Origin: CALMJB01 sp963977945
GTDB taxonomy: Bacteria; Actinomycetota; Actinomycetes; Nanopelagicales; Nanopelagicaceae
NCBI GenBank assembly: GCA_963977945.1
Contig: CAXBQO010000060.1
Span: 1 to 6,923, forward strand
DNA length: 6,923 nucleotides
Reading direction: 5' to 3'
A program made the position numbers and the translations under genes. Numbering within the stretch: position 1 is the stretch's first letter; each line of letters starts with the position of its first letter. The notes beneath the pieces are model-generated. The model ran no database searches, was not told where the DNA came from, and saw only the letters and a program-made list of their open reading frames with translations. This document shows positions 1 to 4,287 of the stretch, in pieces.

Positions 1-26
1 CACTGACAGCGATTACCTGGTGTGCT

Positions 27-35
27 TGGGATAAT
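27..35 (+). promoter_or_regulatory. Possible extended -10 promoter for the RibD-like gene
   Basis: The sequence TGGGATAAT reads as TG-N followed by GATAAT, a 5/6 match to the -10 consensus with an extended -10 TG. Transcription would begin near base 42, giving a leader of about a dozen bases that still contains the GGAG at 45-48. No convincing -35 box is visible at the usual spacing. A single motif match in AT-rich DNA is weak evidence. Confidence 0.35.
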
Positions 36-44
36 TTCTTTTGT

Positions 45-48
45 GGAG
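45..48 (+). promoter_or_regulatory. Shine-Dalgarno GGAG for the RibD-like gene
   Basis: GGAG stands 5 bases before the ATG at 54. It is the clearest Shine-Dalgarno sequence in the window, and it decides the start in a frame that is otherwise open back to the window edge. Most other genes here have none. Confidence 0.5.
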
Positions 49-53
49 ACTAC

Positions 54-551
54 ATGGTAATTCGCGCTAATTTCATTGTCGGCCAAGATGGCTCATCTAC
101 TCATAATGGCAGTTCGATTGGCCTATCCAACAAGATTGATAAAGAGCGATTTCGAAGGCTACGTACTGAGTGCAATGTGGTTGTTATTGGTGGCAACACC
201 GCCCGAAATGAACCATATAAAAATCTGAACAAACCCTTAGTTGTCATTACCTCAAGTAAAAATACTTTGATAGAAGGAAAACCTAATTATTTACAACTAA
301 ACCAACCATTAGAAGAAGCCATCTTAATAATCAAAGAAAAATTTGGTGAAAATATATTGGTTGAAGCCGGTTGGAAATTACTACGTAACGCTATTGAAAA
401 TAAATTAATAGATGAGCTTTATCTAACAATTAACCACTCAATCACCGGCGAAAATATTATTGACCTTAAATTTATTTATGAAAATTTTGCGGTAGCGCAA
501 TCAAATTTAATTGAAAATACACAGTTACTTAAATTGGTTCGAAAACTTTAA
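54..551 (+). CDS. RibD C-terminal domain / pyrimidine reductase-like protein, short form
   Basis: This 165-residue protein resembles the RibD C-terminal reductase fold (dihydrofolate-reductase-like, NADPH-dependent), whose classic member reduces a pyrimidine intermediate of riboflavin synthesis. Visible landmarks are RANFIVGQDGSS near residues 4-15, matching the family's SxDG strand; LR-x-C-N-V-V-V-I-G-G-N-T-A-R around 36-51, the nucleotide-binding glycine region; and ILVEAGWKLL...LIDELYL at 101-124, matching the family's I-L-x-E-G-G...L-x-D-E-L block. Actinobacterial homologues usually exceed 200 residues, so this copy is short, mainly between residues 60 and 95. There is no RibD deaminase domain and no other riboflavin gene here, so the substrate is unknown. 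The ATG at 54 is chosen because GGAG lies 5 bases upstream, but the frame stays open to the window's left edge, so a longer N-terminus is possible. Bases 241-540 are only about 29% GC. The fold is fairly sure; the role is not. Confidence 0.72.
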   Translation: MVIRANFIVGQDGSSTHNGSSIGLSNKIDKERFRRLRTECNVVVIGGNTARNEPYKNLNKPLVVITSSKNTLIEGKPNYLQLNQPLEEAILIIKEKFGENILVEAGWKLLRNAIENKLIDELYLTINHSITGENIIDLKFIYENFAVAQSNLIENTQLLKLVRKL

Positions 552-1387
552 GCTAGTGAAATAAGTACCACGCCAGTAATCGCCTGTGCGATTCCGAGGT
601 ACTGGACTTTGTGTAAACGTTCGTGCAAAAATCTAAAAGCCAATAGTGAAGTAATTATTGGAAACAACGAACCCAACACAATTGCTAATGAAATTAAACC
701 TTTGGTAGTCGCGACTCCGAGTAAAAAATTACCTAAGAAATCTGCAATTCCAATCAAGACAATTAATGGATAATCTTTTTTGGAAAATCCGCCAAATACT
801 TTTATCCGCAGCGCGATTACTAAACAAATACTTACAGTTGTTAAGCGCATCGTGGTCATTGTCAATAATGGATTTGTTTTAGAACCTTGAGTCAAAAAAG
901 TAAGTGCGGTACCAAATCCGACTAATGCAATCAATGCATAAATAATTGGCTGCAAAGTTATTCTTCCCTTTAACTCTGGCCCGCTGGCAAAAAATGCCCC
1001 CATCAACGCAATTGCCATACCAATCATTTGTTGCGTGGAAGGTTTCTCGCCTTCAAGAAATGCAACAGTTACTGGAATCAATGCGCTTAAAGAACTTATT
1101 GGGGAAACAACTCCCATTTTTCCCGTTGCTAATCCAGCATAGAAAGCAACTAATCCGATTAAGCCACAAGCCCCTGCCAAAATTCCGGGCAATAAGTAAC
1201 CGTTCCAAGAAAAATTTGGTGCGATATATGTTCCAGTTATTAAAACTAAAACCGCACCAAGTATTAATCCGAAAAATTGTGAAGTGGCAGTGACCGCAAT
1301 TGATTTGTAGCGCTTTGCTAACAATCCCCCAAAAAAATCTGCGCCACCCCAAAGAAAACTGGAGAAAAGTGCGAGAAAGGCGGCCAT
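548..1387 (-). CDS. EamA/DMT-family ten-helix transporter
   Basis: This 279-residue inner-membrane protein belongs to the drug/metabolite transporter superfamily, EamA type. It has ten predicted membrane helices in two repeated halves, at roughly residues 1-24, 30-52, 64-86, 90-111, 118-135, 145-166, 174-195, 206-224, 229-253 and 262-279. Family marks are the N-terminal F-L-W-G-G-A-D-F-F-G, the SPISSLSALIPV segment with a following E-G-E-K at the end of helix 4, and the C-terminal GSLFPIITSLLA, then L-x-E-R-L and a final GIAQAITGVVLISLA. Length is normal for the family. The substrate cannot be read from the sequence; DMT members export amino acids, nucleobases, sugars or other metabolites. 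The gene is convergent with the RibD-like gene, overlapping it by 4 bp, and divergent from the DUF3000 gene. No Shine-Dalgarno sequence precedes the ATG, but a -10-like TATGCT lies six bases upstream. The family is confident; the specific function is unknown. Confidence 0.9.
   Translation of the reverse strand: MAAFLALFSSFLWGGADFFGGLLAKRYKSIAVTATSQFFGLILGAVLVLITGTYIAPNFSWNGYLLPGILAGACGLIGLVAFYAGLATGKMGVVSPISSLSALIPVTVAFLEGEKPSTQQMIGMAIALMGAFFASGPELKGRITLQPIIYALIALVGFGTALTFLTQGSKTNPLLTMTTMRLTTVSICLVIALRIKVFGGFSKKDYPLIVLIGIADFLGNFLLGVATTKGLISLAIVLGSLFPIITSLLAFRFLHERLHKVQYLGIAQAITGVVLISLA
564..603. repeat. Nested inverted repeat at the convergent 3' ends
   Basis: The outer arms are AGTACC (564-569) and GGTACT (598-603); the inner arms are AATCGC (578-583) and GCGATT (588-593) around a CTGT loop. 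Together they could fold as a two-part stem with an asymmetric internal loop of 8 and 4 bases. The structure begins 13 bases past the stop codon of the RibD-like gene but lies inside the last codons of the transporter gene. There is no T-run after it, so calling it a terminator would be speculative. Confidence 0.35.
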
Positions 1388-1418
1388 TTGGTGAGCATAT
1401 CGGTCGTGGCAACCAAAT
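1386..1418. repeat. Inverted repeat across the divergent promoter region
   Basis: The arms ATTTGGT (1386-1392) and ACCAAAT (1412-1418) form a perfect 7-bp inverted repeat with a 19-bp spacer. They span the start codon and putative -10 box of the transporter gene. This could be a binding site for a dimeric repressor, but arms of this length can arise by chance. Confidence 0.3.
1394..1399 (-). promoter_or_regulatory. -10-like box for leaderless transporter mRNA
   Basis: On the minus strand TATGCT (TANNNT pattern) is followed by exactly six bases and then the ATG of the transporter gene. That would place the transcription start on or next to the A of the ATG, giving a leaderless mRNA. This fits the absence of any Shine-Dalgarno sequence. 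No clear -35 box is seen. Confidence 0.45.
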
Positions 1419-1436
1419 TTTCACGATTTCTGAATC

Positions 1437-1442
1437 TAAAAT
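1437..1442 (+). promoter_or_regulatory. -10-like box for leaderless DUF3000 mRNA
   Basis: TAAAAT, a 5/6 match to the -10 consensus, is followed by six bases and then the GTG at 1449. This mirrors the divergent transporter gene, whose -10 box has the same six-base spacing. No Shine-Dalgarno sequence precedes the GTG. No good -35 box is visible at 16-18 bp. The promoter would drive DUF3000 and, presumably, rnd. Confidence 0.5.
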
Positions 1443-1448
1443 TTACTA

Positions 1449-2054
1449 GTGGCACAAGATGTTAAAACTCAAAGTACTAATTTCTTTAATGAGTTAGTAG
1501 CGCCACTAATTTCATTTAAACCACGACCTGAAATCATTATTGAAACTGTGCCAGCACCACAAAAACTTGCGCCATTCGCATTGGCATTGAGCGCTGATGT
1601 GCTTGATGATTTAGCCATAGGCAGATTTGTTTTATTACACGATCCAGCAGGTCAAGAAGGATGGGCTGGAAAATTTCGTGCCGTAACTTTTGCTAGAGCC
1701 GATATTGAATTAGAGATGGCCAAAGATCCCCTACTCGGAAATATTGCCTGGACCTGGTTAAAAGAGTCGCTACAAAAATATGGTTGTGATTTCCACGCGC
1801 CAAGTGGAACAGTTACACGTGTTGCCAGTGAATCATTTGGTTCGTTATCAGATCGAGATGCGCAATCTGAGTTAGAGATCAGAGCTTCTTGGACACCGAC
1901 TTCAGAGGTAAATCTGGTGGCTCATTTGCAATCTTGGTTAGATTTACTTTCAATGTGCGCTGGATTATCGCCAATCGAACACAATGAACACACTTCGCGT
2001 AATACCAGTAGTACCAGCAATTCCAGTGGCGCAACTTCCTTAAAAAGATCTTGA
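1449..2054 (+). CDS. DUF3000 domain-containing protein
   Basis: This 201-residue soluble protein matches the actinobacterial DUF3000 family almost end to end. Conserved stretches include RPEIIIETVPAPQKLAPFA with ALSADV (about 27-51), the GRFVLLHDPAGQEGW block (58-72), a PLLGNIAWTWL stretch (94-104), GTVTRVASESFG (120-131) and EIRASWTP (142-149). The biochemical function of the family is not known, and I do not assign one. It has no signal peptide or membrane helix, so it should be cytoplasmic. The start is GTG at 1449, supported by the -10-like box six bases upstream. The last 23 or so residues are a Ser/Thr/Asn-rich tail with a short imperfect repeat and look disordered. RNase D starts 14 bp downstream, so the two are probably co-transcribed; the pairing of DUF3000 with RNase D is common in Actinobacteria (recalled, not searched). 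Confidence 0.93.
   Translation: MAQDVKTQSTNFFNELVAPLISFKPRPEIIIETVPAPQKLAPFALALSADVLDDLAIGRFVLLHDPAGQEGWAGKFRAVTFARADIELEMAKDPLLGNIAWTWLKESLQKYGCDFHAPSGTVTRVASESFGSLSDRDAQSELEIRASWTPTSEVNLVAHLQSWLDLLSMCAGLSPIEHNEHTSRNTSSTSNSSGATSLKRS
2004..2030 (+). repeat. Imperfect 9-bp tandem repeat in the DUF3000 tail
   Basis: Three 9-base units, ACCAGTAGT, ACCAGCAAT and TCCAGTGGC, encode T-S-S, T-S-N and S-S-G in frame. They lie in the low-complexity Ser/Thr/Asn-rich C-terminal tail after the conserved domain. In-frame unit gain or loss would change tail length without disturbing the reading frame. Confidence 0.5.
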
Positions 2055-2056
2055 TT

Positions 2057-2062
2057 AGAAAG
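2057..2062 (+). promoter_or_regulatory. Weak purine-rich ribosome site before rnd
   Basis: AGAAAG lies six bases before the TTG start at 2069. It is only a partial Shine-Dalgarno match. No TANNNT box stands at the leaderless spacing here, consistent with rnd being an internal gene translated from the DUF3000 transcript. Confidence 0.35.
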
Positions 2063-2068
2063 TAGATT

Positions 2069-3343
2069 TTGAGCGTTCCATTACTGGCGCCTCGATCAGA
2101 GTGCGCAGATCTTGTGGTTTCAGATCAGTTGCTCAAAGAGTGCATTAAAAATCTGGCCGAAGGTTCTGGGCCAATCGCGATAGATACTGAAAGAGCATCA
2201 GGTTATAAATACGCAGCTCGCGCATATTTAATACAGGTAAAGCGCAAAGACAAACCAATTTACCTAATTGATCCGATTTCAATTTCCGACAAATCCTTGT
2301 GGCAGTTATTTAATGACACTTTTGCGAAAGTGGAATGGATAATTCACGCCAGCACACAAGATTTACCTTGTCTGAAAGAGTTGGGGCTTTACCCAAATAT
2401 CTTGTTTGATACCGAACTTGGTGCAAGATTATGTGGTTTTCCAAAAGTCGCCCTCGGAACTCTCGTTGAAGAGCTTATGGGTTTTGAATTAGCCAAAGAA
2501 CATTCAGCCGTTGATTGGTCAATCAGACCATTAAAAGATGAATGGCTAAATTACGCCGCGCTAGATGTGGATTTATTAATTGAATTGCGGGATTTAATTT
2601 CTGATGAATTAACGGCGCAAGAAAAGTTGCAGTTTGCTCAAGCTGAATTTGCCCAAATTTTGCAGGACTTTAAATCTACAAAAGCTTCCCGTAAAGATCC
2701 TTGGCAGCGAACCTCGGGCATGCATAAAGTAAAAGATCGACTCACAATGCATGTGATATCCAAGTTATGGCAGATACGCGATGAAATTGCTCAGGAATTA
2801 GATTTAGCCCCGCACCGGGTTTTGCAAGATGAAGCCATGGTCGATTTGGCGGCAATCAAGCCAAAAACTAGTGAGGAAATAGCGAAGATAATCGGTCGCC
2901 GCACCCGGTTGGAATCGCCACCCTTTCAAAAATGGTTAAAGGCAATAAATGATGCGCTGTCTGCCGATGAATCAAATTGGCCACCTTTACGAGTAGCGTC
3001 AAACTCGATACCGCCAACCAAAATTTGGCGTCAGAAAAATCCAACTGGTTATGCCAGGTTGATGCACGCTAGGGCAAATTTGTTAGCGGTTTCCGCTGCT
3101 CAAAAAATTCCAGTTGAAAATCTTTTTCCATCAGAGGCGCTCAAGCAACTTTGCTGGGCAACTGCTGCAGCAGATCAAAATGCTCATGACAAACCAGCAC
3201 TTGAAAAATATGTAACGGAAATGTCGGGAAAATTCCATGCCCGTGATTGGCAGTTAAAGCTTTGTCTAACCGGCATCTGCGAGGCCCTGAAGGAGAGCGA
3301 ACCACCGAAAATCGAACCTGAAACCCCAATAGAGGGTGACTAG
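2069..3343 (+). CDS. rnd: Ribonuclease D (3'-5' exonuclease with HRDC domain)
   Basis: This 424-residue protein is an RNase D-type 3'-to-5' exoribonuclease of the DEDDy class, a family that trims tRNA and other stable RNA 3' ends using two metal ions. The exonuclease domain covers about residues 20-190 with all catalytic positions visible: D39 and E41 in the D-T-E-R-A-S-G-Y motif, D98 in HASTQDLPCL, and Y162 with D166 in NYAALDV. An HRDC nucleic-acid-binding domain follows at about 222-300 (RDEIAQELDLAPHRVLQDEAM), then a helical C-terminal region typical of the long actinobacterial form. The start is TTG: an in-frame TAG at 2063-2065 rules out anything further upstream, and starting at TTG keeps the PLLxPR segment that I recall in actinobacterial homologues. 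The gene follows DUF3000 by 14 bp and ends 53 bp before the iron permease. Nothing appears broken. Confidence 0.93.
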   Translation: MSVPLLAPRSECADLVVSDQLLKECIKNLAEGSGPIAIDTERASGYKYAARAYLIQVKRKDKPIYLIDPISISDKSLWQLFNDTFAKVEWIIHASTQDLPCLKELGLYPNILFDTELGARLCGFPKVALGTLVEELMGFELAKEHSAVDWSIRPLKDEWLNYAALDVDLLIELRDLISDELTAQEKLQFAQAEFAQILQDFKSTKASRKDPWQRTSGMHKVKDRLTMHVISKLWQIRDEIAQELDLAPHRVLQDEAMVDLAAIKPKTSEEIAKIIGRRTRLESPPFQKWLKAINDALSADESNWPPLRVASNSIPPTKIWRQKNPTGYARLMHARANLLAVSAAQKIPVENLFPSEALKQLCWATAAADQNAHDKPALEKYVTEMSGKFHARDWQLKLCLTGICEALKESEPPKIEPETPIEGD

Positions 3344-3371
3344 AATTACGCAACAAAAAAGTTGCGAAATT
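3344..3371. repeat. Inverted repeat between rnd and efeU
   Basis: Perfect 6-bp arms CGCAAC (3349-3354) and GTTGCG (3361-3366) flank a loop of six A residues. After one A-A mismatch the symmetry continues with AATT on both sides (3344-3347 and 3368-3371), so 10 of 11 arm positions pair. It begins directly after the rnd stop codon. No T-tract follows, so it is not a standard intrinsic terminator, though it could fold at the rnd mRNA end. Its right arm coincides with the putative -35 box of the iron permease gene, which makes an operator role plausible. Both roles are inference. Confidence 0.6.
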
Positions 3372-3390
3372 CCCCTGACCTCTTTAGGCT
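3362..3390 (+). promoter_or_regulatory. Putative promoter of the iron permease gene, leaderless
   Basis: TTGCGA at 3362-3367 (4/6 to the -35 consensus), a 17-bp spacer and TAGGCT at 3385-3390 (TANNNT) are followed by exactly six bases and the ATG at 3397. The arrangement predicts transcription starting at the ATG. No Shine-Dalgarno sequence is present in the GAAGCC between the -10 box and the ATG. This is the best-formed promoter in the window, because both boxes sit at canonical spacing. Confidence 0.5.
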
Positions 3391-3396
3391 GAAGCC

Positions 3397-4233
3397 ATGT
3401 TGAGCACCTTTTTAATCGCATTGCGCGAGGGTCTTGAGGCCGCACTTATCGTCGGAATCTTGGTGGCTTACGTGGTCAAAACCGACCGTCGTAACCTTTT
3501 AGCCCCAATCTGGACCGGGGTTAGCGTTGCCATCATCGCTTCACTCACATTTGGTGGCTTTCTAACCTTTACCTCAAAAGAGCTAAGTGCTCGCGGCGAA
3601 GAGATCTTTGCCGGTACCACCTCATTTGTAGCGGTGGGCTTAGTTACCTGGATGGTTTTCTGGATGAAACGCGCTGCCAGATCTTTAAAACTAGAACTTC
3701 ACAGCAAAGTAGATACCGCAGTTCAGATTGGAAAATTTGGATTAATTTCAGCGGCATTTTTTGCAGTAGCTCGCGAGGGGTTAGAAACCGCGCTTTTTAT
3801 TTATTCAAATTTCAAAACCGTTGCGCAAACATCTGAACCAACAATCGGCCTAATTCTTGGACTTGCAACCGCAGTTCTTCTTGGCTACTTGGTTTACAAC
3901 CGAGCAATCAAATTAAATTTATCTAAATTTTTTACAATCACAGGAGTGGCATTAATTATCGTGGCAGCCGGAGTTTTAAGTTACGGAATCCATGAGTTTC
4001 AAGAGTTTGGATTAATTCCAGGAGCCGATGCCTACGCCTGGAACACCGAATCATGGCTTGCGGCCGATTCAATTGTCGGAACAATTCTCTCTGGCACGAT
4101 TGGAATCTCCACCAAAATTTCCTGGGTACAACTTCTCTTTTGGGCCGCATACCTAACCGTGACTTTGCGCTTCTACCTTGCTCCGGCCAAAACCGTTAAT
4201 ACTGAAAAACCATCTAATTTCGCTCGCGTATAA
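3397..4233 (+). CDS. efeU: FTR1/EfeU-family high-affinity iron permease
   Basis: This 278-residue polytopic inner-membrane protein belongs to the FTR1/EfeU family, which moves iron across the cytoplasmic membrane. It carries both diagnostic REGLE iron-binding motifs: R10-E-G-L-E14 in the first helix and R126-E-G-L-E130 in the fourth, each starting a hydrophobic helix. Other helices lie near 36-58, 73-91, 149-167, 179-197 and 240-262, giving about seven spans, the family's usual topology. Length is normal for EfeU. In most bacteria efeU is followed by efeO (periplasmic iron-binding protein) and efeB (DyP-type peroxidase); neither is here, so any partners must be elsewhere. The gene sits between rnd and the thiolase with its own putative promoter and an inverted repeat over the -35 region. 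The first 260 bases are about 52% GC and parts of the second half fall below 40%. The family call is firm; the iron redox state and partners are unknown. Confidence 0.92.
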   Translation: MLSTFLIALREGLEAALIVGILVAYVVKTDRRNLLAPIWTGVSVAIIASLTFGGFLTFTSKELSARGEEIFAGTTSFVAVGLVTWMVFWMKRAARSLKLELHSKVDTAVQIGKFGLISAAFFAVAREGLETALFIYSNFKTVAQTSEPTIGLILGLATAVLLGYLVYNRAIKLNLSKFFTITGVALIIVAAGVLSYGIHEFQEFGLIPGADAYAWNTESWLAADSIVGTILSGTIGISTKISWVQLLFWAAYLTVTLRFYLAPAKTVNTEKPSNFARV

Positions 4234-4234
4234 C

Positions 4235-4286
4235 TAACCTTTTCGCGACAGTTTGCTTTTTAGATACCCGCGAGTAGCCTTTTCGC
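4235..4286 (+). repeat. Short direct repeat between efeU and thiolase genes
   Basis: TAACCTTTTCGC (4235-4246) and TAGCCTTTTCGC (4275-4286) agree at 11 of 12 positions and lie exactly 40 bp apart. The right copy contains the putative -10 box and runs to one base before the thiolase ATG. The left copy begins two bases after the efeU stop codon. It may be a local duplication or a pair of protein-binding sites; the sequence alone cannot say. Confidence 0.45.
4253..4280 (+). promoter_or_regulatory. Putative promoter of the thiolase gene, near-leaderless
   Basis: TTGCTT (4253-4258), a 16-bp spacer and TAGCCT (4275-4280) are followed by seven bases and the ATG at 4288. The -35 match is only 3/6. 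Transcription starting at the usual distance would give a leaderless or one-base-leader mRNA for the thiolase and the downstream fadB-type gene. No Shine-Dalgarno sequence lies before the ATG. Confidence 0.4.
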
Positions 4287-4287
4287 T

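Noticed and set aside
2..34. End of an upstream gene (frame 2, ending at TAA 32-34)
   Set aside because: Only ten codons are visible (T-D-S-D-Y-L-V-C-L-G), too little to recognise or support as coding.
946..1424. Open frames overlapping the transporter gene (946-1293 plus, 1053-1424 minus)
   Set aside because: Their translations are Lys/Arg/Trp/Cys-rich without family resemblance; the 279-residue membrane protein explains the region.
3141..3356. Minus-strand open frame over the end of rnd
   Set aside because: It lies opposite real RNase D coding sequence, with no motif or ribosome site.
3344..3371. Intrinsic terminator after rnd
   Set aside because: The stem is good, but no T-tract follows (TCCCCTGACC), so I list it as an inverted repeat with possible operator role.
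3379..3397. DtxR/IdeR-like iron box (TTAGGCT core) at the efeU start
   Set aside because: Only the central seven bases and two others agree with the 19-bp consensus; both outer arms fail. The TAGGCT is better explained as a -10 box.
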